Of a stretch of 64,000 bases of DNA, positions 54,703-64,000 are shown piece by piece (within the stretch, counting starts at the first letter, position 1; the number at the start of each line of letters is the position of its first letter). Source of the DNA: Liolophura sinensis. Its lineage: Eukaryota > Mollusca > Polyplacophora > Chitonida > Chitonidae. The stretch is taken from contig NC_088305.1 of the NCBI RefSeq assembly GCF_032854445.1, positions 1,681,001 to 1,745,000 of the forward strand. The letters run 5' to 3'. The notes under the pieces were generated by a model. The model ran no database searches. It saw only the letters and a program-made list of their open reading frames with translations, and had not been told where the DNA came from. A program made the position numbers and the translations under genes.

Positions 54703-55857
54703 TGGACATCCCCTTTCCCTGGTCGCCCGCGGTACAGGTTAGCTACGCGCTTGGGGTACGTCATGTTATGATGCTGTTTGTATGACGTCACTCCTCGCCA
54801 CTTTACCGTCTGCAGCTATTCTGACAGGAGCGCTTTATGTTATTTTACTGCCGAGTTCTAAGCGATACCTCGTCAGTAGAAACCATATTGTTTACATGAT
54901 TCTGTCCATATAATAATGAGCTTTAGTTAATGTTCGTTAGCGTTTATATACAGTCCTAATAAGCTGCATTTGTGGGTAATTTATAACAGTTAGTGTGACA
55001 ACGTTTCGCTTGTGCTAGGTAAAGATGGCTGCCACCGAATAACATGACCACAGCTAGCGGAAAGTTCAAACCGGTGCGCGAGTTGTATGGGTGATCATCA
55101 CATGTCCAATGTCATTTACCTATTTCTGCATCATAACGTCATGTTATTCTATAGACTTTTCTACTGCTTTCAGCGAGATAAATGGTTCGTTCTATGTTGA
55201 ATTTTGTTATAACTTGATATTACCACTATTGCACATGTATTTTTCAATGCAGCTATGTGACGATGTTTCACTGAATTGTCGTACAATTGTACCAGACTTC
55301 GATATATCTGTTGATTTAGCTGTCGTGATTCATACCAAAATTGCCCGATTAGAATTTCTAGTCTCTAGCACTAATTAATGGTTACTTTGCTTTACACAGA
55401 TGTTTTGACTGTGATGTAACGGTATTCTGGGCTGGATACATCGTGTATCTCCTGGTGTGTTCCTGGTCAACAGGGGTAATTAAGTTTATCATGATTTGTT
55501 TGATAATTTCTTCATCATATCGTTTACAACAATATTGTTATACTTGATGTATTCGGCTTTGTAGTTTGCATTGAGAAAATATAGTGGTGCGCACACTTTA
55601 CCAAGAGTTTACTGTGTACACGAGACTGTGTATACTAGTAACTGTGTATACGATAATAACTAATGAACCATCTCTCTGGGCTAAAATACTTAAATATGCA
55701 TTATTCTCTAATCTACACGAATTGTTTATTGCATATTTTGAAATGAACATATCTTTGTAACATTACTTATGTCACATTCTGTGTTTATGTTCATAGGGTT
55801 ATTCACGAGACCAGTGAATAAAATTACAAATATGAAGATCTCGCCACCATAAGTTGT

Positions 55858-56046
55858 GTGTGTGTTCCATTCATTACCCACGTCACACTACTATATAGCC
55901 CAGGCCTAGTAGTTTCATTCTTCGTTCCTGGTGAGGAATCTCAGATAACGAAACTGTTAAATGCGATGTATATGGCTAATTGCTCTTTAGTCCCCATCAT
56001 TCTCATGCTGAGAATTCCTTCAGTTCGAAAGAATTTGCCGTTTTAA
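55858..56046 (+). pseudogene. GPCR-like C-terminal fragment (helix 7?)
   Basis: The frame ends with a hydrophobic helix and NCSLVPIILMLRIPSVRKNL, then a stop. This recalls helix 7 and helix 8 of rhodopsin-type receptors (NPxxY variant followed by RxPxxRK). The usual Tyr of NPxxY is absent. It lies 1.2 kb after the first fragment with no clear join. Confidence 0.25.
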
Positions 56047-56336
56047 TCACGAATTCGGACCCATACTTCTTAGAGAACTTAAACCGGCTCTAGTTTGAAG
56101 ACCAGCCAATACGTAGCAAGCTAAAACTGTTTACAATAGCAAATTACTACACGGAGTATAACACTCCCGTGGACAAATATGTATCGTTGGCGATCTGCTT
56201 CACAGTTGTCATACTGGTATCTCATTCAGCTTTCACCGGGGCTAGGGGTCGTATATACTTTCTTAGGTCTTTAGTGGTTTGTGTTTGACGTCATTTGGGA
56301 ATTTGCCGCCTTGCGATTATTGACCCGGACCGTCAA

Positions 56337-56412
56337 TGTTAGCCGATATAAAAGGGTTTGCCAAATGTATAAAAGGGTTGCCGATATAAAAGGGTTAGCC
56401 GATATAAAAGGG
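56337..56412. repeat. short ~18-22-bp tandem repeat
   Basis: Four copies of a GCCGATATAAAAGGGTTA word, one with CCAAATGTATAAAAGGG. Confidence 0.9.
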
Positions 56413-57079
56413 TAAAAATAACTCCCCGACTTGGAAACAACAAGAGATGAAAGACGTGGTGTGCGTACGTTACAGATTGTGAAGAGCTCCTAACACGGGA
56501 GGCAACCCAATCCGATCCCTCCCTTTTAGAGCGATTACGAATCAATCAATAAATGTTAACGCAAGATTTTATAACAATGCACCATGATTTATTTCAAAAC
56601 ATATAGCTCATATGCAAAAGATAATAATGACAACCAGATCAATAATGAAAATGTTTCTGTGTTGCAAGAAACGGGCATTTTGACCTATATTCGATGGCAG
56701 GGCCTATACGAATATCTGTGTGGACGCACAGTTTTATATGCATTCCAGTTTGTTACATCAGCATGATACTTTTGTGAACAGTTGTATTCAAGGGACATGA
56801 GAAATAGCTGTATTTACTTGGGATGAAGAGCTGGAAATTTGTTTCAAATGTCTAGCACAGAATATCGACTGCCTCCCCCGTGTCATTGGAATGCGAGAGA
56901 AGGGTCAATACAGCTTTCTGGGCTCTGTGAAAGAGTTTTTTTTATAATAAGACTCGTTTATATTGCGAAACAATTCACTGCGAAATGTGGTAAGAAATTT
57001 CTATCTAATCACGGTATAAAATGATAGTGGACAATTCACTACCATTTCAACAATAGTGCAGCTCAGAAGCAAACACTTT
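56413..57079. other. no feature seen
   Basis: AT-rich sequence with no supported exon or repeat. Confidence 0.4.
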
Positions 57080-57780
57080 AACAGGCTGGTACCAGCAGAT
57101 GCCGTAACCACTTAGATGCCCGATGTAGCACCAGTAGATGCCGTAACCACTTACATGCTAAATGTAAGACCACTAGATGTCGTAAACTTTTAGATGGCAA
57201 ATGTAGCACCAGTAGATGCCGTATGTAGCACCAGTAGATGCCGTGTGTAGCACCAGTAGATTCTGTAACCACTTACATGCTAAATCTAGCACCACTAGAT
57301 GCCGTAACCTTTTAGATGGCAAATGTAGCACCAGTACTTGCCGTAACCACTTAGATGCCGAATGTAGCACCAGTAGATGCCGTAACCACTTACATGCTAA
57401 ATGGAGCACCACTAGATTCCGTAACCTTTTAAATGGCAAATGTAGCACCAGTAGACGTCATAACCATCTGGATGCCAAATGTAGCACCTGTACATGCCGT
57501 AACCACTCAGATGCCAGATGTAGCACCTGTACATGCCGTAACCACTCAGATGCCAGATGTAGCACCAGTAGATGCCGTAACCACTTAGATGCGAAATGTA
57601 GCACCACTAGATGCCGTAACCTTTTAGATGGCAAATGTAGCACCAGTAGATGGCATAACCACTTAGATGCCAAATGTAGCACCAAAGATTCCGTAACCAT
57701 TTAGATGCCAAATGTAGCACCAGTAAATGACGCAATCACTTAGATACTAAATCTAGCATCAGTAGATTCCTTAGCCAAAT
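57080..57780. repeat. 39-bp minisatellite, ~18 copies
   Basis: Unit: GTAGCACCAGTAGATGCCGT then AACCACTTAGATGCCAAAT. Since 39 is a multiple of 3, frames persist along the array as 13-residue repeats (CRNHLDAKCSTSR on +). No start context or flanking exon supports expression. Confidence 0.92.
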
Positions 57781-58125
57781 GTGCTGTACACTAGATGTCG
57801 TAACAACTGTAGATACCAAATGTGGTACATAGTAGATGCCGTGATAGATAATAGATACCAAATGTGCTGGACACAATATGTCGTAAAAACAGTAGATACC
57901 AAATGTGGTATACTGTAGATGCCGTAACAGTTGTAGATACCAAATGTGGTGTACAGTAGATGTCGTAACAGCTGTAGATACCAAATGTGGTATACAGTAG
58001 ATGTCGTAACAGTTGTAGATACCAAATGTGGTGTGCAGTAGATGTCGTAACAGCTGTAGATACCAAATGTGGTGTACAGTAGATGCCGTAACAACAGTAG
58101 ATACCAAATGCGGTGTACAGTAGAA
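57781..58125. repeat. 41-bp minisatellite related to its neighbour, ~8 copies
   Basis: Unit: GTAGATACCAAATGTGGTGT then ACAGTAGATGTCGTAACAGCT. It shares AGTAGATGCCGTAAC and GATACCAAATGT with the 39-bp array that ends where it begins, so one probably derived from the other with a 2-bp length change. Confidence 0.9.
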
Positions 58126-58568
58126 CTACTACCAACTACTCGGCCATTCTCAAACATTTGAAGGAGAAACATTGCGTTGATACGAATCGAATCGATGTGA
58201 GCGATGAATTGGTTAATTCATAGATCAATGAAGAATTCTCCAACGTTCCCAATCCGCTTTTAGTGGCTTAACTTCTTTGTGCTTTTCTGGTAAATGCGCG
58301 GCTAACGGGTAACTATACATTTCCCAGGCAAGCGTATTCTTTGCATGCCATGTGTATATTGATGTGTACGACTCAATATGTCTACCATGTTTTTACTAAT
58401 GCATCATACAACCAAGAACAAGAAGCATACCATCTCAAACAAGAAGAAGAACAAAATTAAGGCCGTCCTCCCGGAGAGTTGTTCGTACAGGTAAAACACA
58501 AACAAATGCTATACATCGATGTCACAATACAGCCACACGCAGACTAGAAACATGTGGTTCACAGTCCA
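58126..58568. other. no feature seen
   Basis: Sequence downstream of the transporter gene (which reads leftward); no poly(A) signal could be assigned with confidence. Confidence 0.4.
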
Positions 58569-58757
58569 GAAGCCTCTCACCAATGCGGTTGTTGTGATTT
58601 CCAGCCCAGTTTATGCCTGCTTCCTTATCGGATGGTTGTGGGCTCTGTCCGGTTTCCTCCCACTATAATGCTGACCGCCGTCGTATAAGTGAAATATTTT
58701 TGATTTCGGCGTAAAACACCAATCACATAAATAAATCACTAAATAGCTAAATAAATA
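58569..58757 (+). mobile_element. SINE copy with internal deletion
   Basis: AAGCCTCTCACCAATGCGGT (head) and CCAGCCCAGTTTATGCCTGC are followed by TCCGGTTTCCTCCCACTATA, ACCGCCGTCGTATAAGTGAA and an ATAAATAAATCACTAAATAG tail. Part of the body is deleted. Confidence 0.85.
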
Positions 58758-59072
58758 TGTGTGGTTTAGAACCGTTGTTTCTGGGATCTTCTACTACGGT
58801 TACGTGTTCGAATCTAGCGTTGGTATTTTGAAAATTTGAAAATGACAGAATTACACGCGTAGTCATCGGTAGTATACTTTCCAGTTCTTAAAACATTTGA
58901 CAGTTTGATTTTGTATTTATCGTGGAATCGGTATGGCAGCTCTTGGATCTTTTGGAACCAAATTTGAACAATGAAAAGAAGAAAAAGTGAAACAAATCGT
59001 TAAAATGTTAAATTCCACTGAAACTATAGTTACAATCTGTCTCATGTTTCTGTTTGGAGAAGTTTTGTCTTT

Positions 59073-60226
59073 TCAGTTCCACGTCGTACTGCCTCTGTTT
59101 TTTGTCCAAAACATGTGGACGAGTTTTTTTTTTGGATTTGAAAGACAACTAAACCCTTCGGTTATCATGCACAGATCTATGCTCAACTGCGTTGCTAACA
59201 ACACAGCTGAATGGATACACAGTAGATACACGAACCACAAGGGAGAAAACTTTTCAAACAGGTAACCAAGCAGCGACATGTGGGTTGTTGCACCGATGAA
59301 GTCCCAGAGGAACAGGAAGGACATGAGCTTGCCTGTGACCGGTGTGACTGTCGTACTCAGCCAGGATACCCTTGTGGCAAACACAGATCCCATAAACAAA
59401 GCCGAGCTGACGATCATCACCCACCAAATGTACGGCGGCTGAGGAAGCGAGTCTGCCAGAAACATAGCTACAAACGTTATAAATAAGCCCACATAGTCCA
59501 CATACAGCAGAATTCTGGGCTGGCGGATTTTACTTAGGAAGATGCCCAGGAATCTTCCAGCGGCAAAGCCTGACCAGAAAACGGTGACGGACAGAGAGCC
59601 ATGGGTTTTGCTCCAGCCCAGGTACGTCACCGTGAACGCCATGACGTAGTTAATCATCAATTTCGACACGCAGCCATAAGAAAAACAACTCAGCGCCAAT
59701 AATGCAAGACACAGCACTCTGAGCCCAATCTGAAGGCTTGATAGGGGATCAGAAACCAGCGTCAGAGTGTCAGAATGACTGATTTTGTTAGTTTGAGGTC
59801 CGTTTTTTTCGAAGCGATCAAAATCCCGATTGCTGTAAAACAGTATCTTCAAAGCCATAGCTAAACAGATGGCCAGTAGAGTAACACCTGGAATGTACAT
59901 TGCTATGTAGAGGCGGCTCTCAGATTGTACAACATGCATTGGACTGTGAACAATGATGCCAACACTAGAGTCATTAGATCCAAGACGAAGCTTAGAGAAA
60001 CCTTCCTGCCAGAATGGCGCCGTGCCATTTGCTTTCACCCGGGCGTCAGCCGAATAGGTGAGGTTCTGTAGAGGAAACTGTCTCGGGTCACCATTGGGTT
60101 GTGTGGCGAGAAATGGTTGTGTTATAAAAGGCGAGATAATTCCTCCTATGGCAAACATGAAATGAAGGTTCTGCAGGAAAGGTCCGGCTTCATGAAGCCA
60201 GACCTTCGTGCAGACAACAGCGCAAC
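59073..60226 (-). CDS. NaGLT1/MFSD4-type sugar transporter, exon 3
   Basis: Exon 3 begins after TTTTCTTTTCAG (phase 1) and carries residues 170-553 with the stop at 59073. The start, GPFLQNLHFMFAIGGIISPF, matches the PYMQALHFxFGxGxxxxP motif of sodium-dependent glucose transporter 1 (NaGLT1, MFSD4 group). A large extracellular loop follows with sequons NLT, NGT and NDS. A cytoplasmic mid-loop leads to the C-terminal bundle, including WSGFAAGRFLGIFLSK (MFS motif-A-like region between helices 8 and 9). The last helices end before a basic tail (NPKKKLVHMFW). The three exons total 1662 bases, 554 codons exactly, giving 553 aa versus roughly 480-520 in vertebrate relatives. The family imports sugars at the plasma membrane; the substrate here is not proven. 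Confidence 0.92.
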
Positions 60227-60354
60227 CTGAAAAGAAAACAGGTCATCAAAAAACCTTAACTGACAGATTTTTGACCTAAAACGTAAAATCATAAAAGATT
60301 AACTATGTGGTGATACTCGTGTTACCTTTTTCTGTTCTCTTGTACACACAGTCG

Positions 60355-60640
60355 AAAACCAGTGACCTTAGAGCCGTACATGCGCATCAATTCAAATTTT
60401 TGACCTCGAGGTCATATATGGGTGTCAAATAACATTCTTACCCTAGAGGTCGTATTTGCATATAAATTCACATTCTTGACCTCGCGGTTGTATATGCGCA
60501 ACAATTATATAAGAATTGACCTTCATGTTAAATATGCGTATCAATTCATATTCTTAATCTACAGGTCGCATGTGCATGTCAGGTCAGAAGTTTGACCTTG
60601 ATTTCGTGTATACGTATCGGTTGAGATTCTTAACCTTAGG
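60355..60640. repeat. degenerate ~60-bp repeat in intron 2
   Basis: About five diverged units with ATTCTTGACCTCGAGGTCGT, ATATGCGTATCAATTCAT-like words, at 60400, 60460, 60520, 60570 and 60620. Old, poorly homogenised array. Confidence 0.6.
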
Positions 60641-60648
60641 GCCGATTT

Positions 60649-60812
60649 TGATTTATTGATTGATTTGATTAGTGGTTTACGATGCTCCAGAACATTTCAC
60701 TAATACGACGTCGCCCAGCATTGCGATGTGAGGACACCAAGCAGTGTCCGGGGAAGCCACGACCATCTGCAGGTTGCTGGCAGACCTTTCCACGAAAACT
60801 AGAGAGGATATT
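60649..60812 (-). mobile_element. SINE copy in transporter intron 2
   Basis: GATTTATTGATTGATTTGAT, AACATTTCACTAATACGACG, AGCATTGCGATGTGAGGACA and CCATCTGCAGGTTGCTGGCA identify tail, 3' end and body on the minus strand, the same direction as the gene. Confidence 0.8.
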
Positions 60813-60946
60813 GCGATTAAATAAGCATGGCACCAAAATAAGCAATGTGGCTTTAGTGTCCTTTATTGAACTTACACTAAGGACTATGCCTATTGTGTTC
60901 AGATAAGAATGCATGTATGTATGCTTGGGCGTTTAGGTCGTCGTTT

Positions 60947-61050
60947 TCACCAGGAGTCACATAACGACCAGGAGTCACATAACGACCAGGAGTCACATAA
61001 CGACCAGGAGTCACATAACGACCAGGAGTCACATAACGACCAGGAGTCAT
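60947..61050. repeat. 18-bp tandem repeat, ~6 copies, intron 2
   Basis: CATAACGACCAGGAGTCA repeated with almost no variation, indicating recent expansion. Confidence 0.95.
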
Positions 61051-61170
61051 AGCTTTGTGCTCAAATAAATAACTTTAGTTAACGTTCACGGCGTTGTGTA
61101 AAAATGATTGACCCGTGATAAATTCACTCCGTCCATTGCAGTTAAATAGATGAGCAAATTACATACATAC

Positions 61171-61456
61171 CGGAATCCGCCGGGCCCATAAATACACTTC
61201 TCAGGCAGAACATGGCGACCACGAGCGGAAGAGTTCTACACCACGGAATGGCCAAAATCGTCATCGCTGTTAACAGTACACATATGAAGAAAAGGACGTC
61301 GTTGCTGACAGTGTCAAAGAGAATGCCGATGAAGAGAATTCCTATGACGAAGCCGACACTGCTAGCCGTGAAGATCAGTGATCCGTGAACGACGTCAGAG
61401 TCCGTGAGGAGGAGTAGATCCAAGAAGATCACCCCCTCCTGACCCCTGACTACACC
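61171..61456 (-). CDS. NaGLT1/MFSD4-type sugar transporter, exon 2
   Basis: Exon 2 runs from acceptor CGTTCCTCCAG (phase 0) to donor GATTCCG before GTATGTATG (phase 1), 286 bases. It encodes the end of helix 1 (EGVIFLDLLLLTDSD), the helix 2 region SVGFVIGILFIGILFD with the family's small-residue pattern, helix 3, and helix 4 up to GPADSG, the counterpart of the GxxDxG motif in NaGLT1 proteins. Both splice phases fit the flanking exons. Confidence 0.9.
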
Positions 61457-61570
61457 CTGGAGGAACGAAAACAAATGTTATATACATGTATAAAATATCG
61501 GGAGGGGTCATCGCATGTTGAAGTTATGAAACGTGTCAAACTATTACTCCAGCGAATTTAGATGTCAATA

Positions 61571-61705
61571 TTTATTTATTTTGTTTGATTGGTGTTTTAT
61601 GCCGTACTCAAGAATATTTCACTTATAGGACGGCGGCCAGCATTATGGTGGGTGGAAACCGGAGCAGAGCATGGGGGAAACCCACGCAGACCATCCCACG
61701 TACGG
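61571..61705 (-). mobile_element. internally deleted SINE in transporter intron 1
   Basis: GATTGGTGTTTTATGCCGTA, AGAATATTTCACTTATAGGA, AGCATTATGGTGGGTGGAAA then GGGGAAACCCACGCAGACC joined to CCACGTACGG; about 20 bases of the body between CCACGACCATCC and CAGACC are missing. It lies opposite to the full-length copy at 62196 in the same intron. Confidence 0.85.
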
Positions 61706-61830
61706 CTCATTTTCACTGAAGTAGTATTTGTCATTAATGGCATTTTCACTGAAGTAGCATTTGTCATTCATGGCATTTACACTGAAGTAGCATTTGTCAT
61801 TAATGGCATTTTCACTGAAGTAGCACTTTA
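61706..61830. repeat. 33-bp tandem repeat, ~4 copies, intron 1
   Basis: Unit CATTTTCACTGAAGTAGCAT then TTGTCATTAATGG. It directly abuts the SINE copy. Confidence 0.95.
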
Positions 61831-62195
61831 AGTCGGAACAAAGCCTATTGAAGTAGAATCCTACACAATCAGGGTTTCGTCACTTGACTGCACACAAATA
61901 GCTAATGTTATGCTAATGTTACTCAAAGACTTTAAATATGTAAATTAGTTAAGACTAGCGATATGACTCAGTTATACAGAGAGGGTACCACTCCTTTTAC
62001 TTGCAATTATGCGAAACGCTGCTCAAGTGAAACGCGAACTTTTTTTTGTATTTTGAAATTAAAGCTTGACGCCTGTGATGAGCATACTTATACGTGGTGA
62101 CAAGATTGCGTGTTGCTAATGGTACCAATATAAAATACTGGCCTCAGCATAATAATCAATATGCTTCCATGCAGAGGAGCCGGGGGGGGGGGGGG

Positions 62196-62458
62196 GATCC
62201 GTGGCTCAGTTGGTTAGCGCGCTAGCGCAGCGTTATGACCCAAGAGCCTCTCACCAATGCGGTCGCTGTGCGTTCAAGTCCAGCTCATTCTGGCTTTCTC
62301 TCCGGCCGTAAGTGGGAAGGTCTTCCAGCAACCTGTGGATGGTCGTGGGGTTCCCCCCGGGCTCAACCCCGTTTCCTCCCACCATAATGCTGGCCGCTGT
62401 CGCATAAGCGAAAAATTCTGGAGTGCGCCGTAAAACACCAATAAAATAAAAAAAAATA
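62196..62458 (+). mobile_element. full-length tRNA-derived SINE (reference copy)
   Basis: The best copy. The head reads GGATCCGTGGCTCAGTTGGT (A box TGGCTCAGTTGG), GCGCGCTAGCGCAGCG, CTCACCAATGCGGTCGCTGT, then B box GTTCAAGTCC. The body follows (TTCTCTCCGGCCGTAAGTGG, TTCCAGCAACCTGTGGATGG, GTTTCCTCCCACCATAATGC) and a 3' end ACACCAATAAAATAAAAAAA. Pol III transcription from the head and LINE-dependent insertion are expected from the SINE class. A G run of 14 bases directly precedes it. It sits in transporter intron 1, antisense to the gene. Confidence 0.92.
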
Positions 62459-62774
62459 AGTGTTCGGTGCGAATCAGGTAGTCTACTTTCTGGCAGTTCT
62501 AGAGGTTTGGACGAAAGGTTCGGTGTTCTGAATAATGGAGTAATTTCCAATTTCATGAAAATGTGAGATTAGGCTTTTCCTTATCAATATCTGATCCACA
62601 CGTCCTCCATCATGTGTGCATATATACCCCGCTGGGTTTAGACCCTGAGCTCTAAGAGAAAAAAAATTTGAAAGAAAGCAGACACTTATCACGTCTTTCG
62701 TAAAGAAAACTTTTAAATCTTAAAACAAGTATATAGAACAAAAGGAAACATTGCATTTAAAATAAAGTTCTTAC

Positions 62775-62996
62775 GAATACGAAAAATGTGGTGGTGAAGA
62801 CAACTGTTTGGACTATTTTCTTCCGAAGATTTGGCTCCGTCGTCTCCGGAAACTGTGTCGCCTCGCTGTTGGTCGTGCTGTCAGGTAAGCTACCCGCCAT
62901 CCTGCTCGTCACAAGTGATACGTTGAGGCGAGCTGTGGTGTTGTCTGTACCAAGATGTCTTGATATCTGCGTGTACACGCCCTGTCCACTGTACAT
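62775..62996 (-). CDS. NaGLT1/MFSD4-type sugar transporter, exon 1
   Basis: Exon 1 is 222 bases (74 codons) from ATG at 62996 to donor GTATTC before GTAAGAAC, phase 0. The first ~60 residues are polar, Thr/Ser-rich and probably cytoplasmic (MYSGQGVYTQISRHLG at the start). The exon ends in the first half of helix 1 (KKIVQTVVFTTTFFVF), which continues in exon 2. The N-terminal tail is longer than in vertebrate relatives. No clear TATA box or initiator is visible upstream. Confidence 0.85.
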
Positions 62997-63963
<967 letters not shown>

Positions 63964-64000
63964 TTGTGTGTATTCCTGACACAGAAGCTGCCCACCAGTG

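Noticed and set aside
57216-57704. A 162-codon plus-strand frame with 13-residue Cys-containing repeats
   Set aside because: The 39-bp unit preserves frame by length alone; both strands are open and the flanks show no gene signals.

Overview
The window is animal (metazoan) nuclear DNA, AT-rich and gene-poor. It most likely comes from a marine lophotrochozoan such as a mollusc. The main evidence is about twenty copies or fragments of one tRNA-derived SINE (tRNA-like head with A and B boxes, a GC-rich body, an AATAAATAAA-type tail), together with spliced genes with GT-AG introns and very many minisatellites. The species cannot be fixed from the sequence alone.

Three gene models are well supported. 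(1) A single-exon gene on + at 10948-13122 encodes 724 aa: acidic N-terminus, Gln/Pro-rich middle, and a roughly 270-residue folded C-terminal region that I do not recognise. Its upstream DNA carries two perfect CRE palindromes and several CGTCA half-sites. (2) A two-exon gene on + (21611-22643 joined to 24410-24732) encodes a 451-aa secreted protein with a signal peptide, a long coiled coil and one C-terminal SRCR domain. Its only intron in the coding region is mostly a 41-bp minisatellite. (3) A three-exon gene on - (62996-62775, 61456-61171, 60226-59073) encodes a 553-aa 12-helix MFS transporter of the NaGLT1/MFSD4 type. Its introns hold SINEs and short tandem repeats.

Weaker gene evidence: several isolated putative signal-peptide first exons on - (6838-6916, 33687-33917, 42801-42857, 45791-45826) end at good splice donors, but I could not firmly find later exons. 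One may join a small exon at 5984-6087. Two open segments at 54424-54702 and 55858-56046 resemble the last helices of a GPCR.

The most unusual block is 46.6-48.1 kb, which is richer in GC than its surroundings and compactly organised. On - it has a broken integrase C-terminus (SH3-like part plus chromodomain-like end) of the Polinton/Maverick type. This is followed by a small membrane-protein frame and a Pro-rich frame that overlap by ATGA. A capsid-like frame may run the other way on +. I read it as a decayed Polinton-like element.

The rest is mostly repeats. About eighteen tandem arrays have different units (from 16-18 bp up to 88 bp); the largest are a 70-bp array (38.1-41.3 kb), a 46-bp array (25.0-27.6 kb) and the 41-bp intronic array. 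There are also MITE-like inverted-repeat elements at 7.7, 13.2, 49.5 and possibly 54.3 kb, a four-copy dispersed repeat of unknown class, a second dispersed pair at 9.3 and 20.9 kb, and TA/TG microsatellites at the right end. Long protein-like reading frames inside the arrays come from repeat units that have no stop codon, and they are not annotated as genes.
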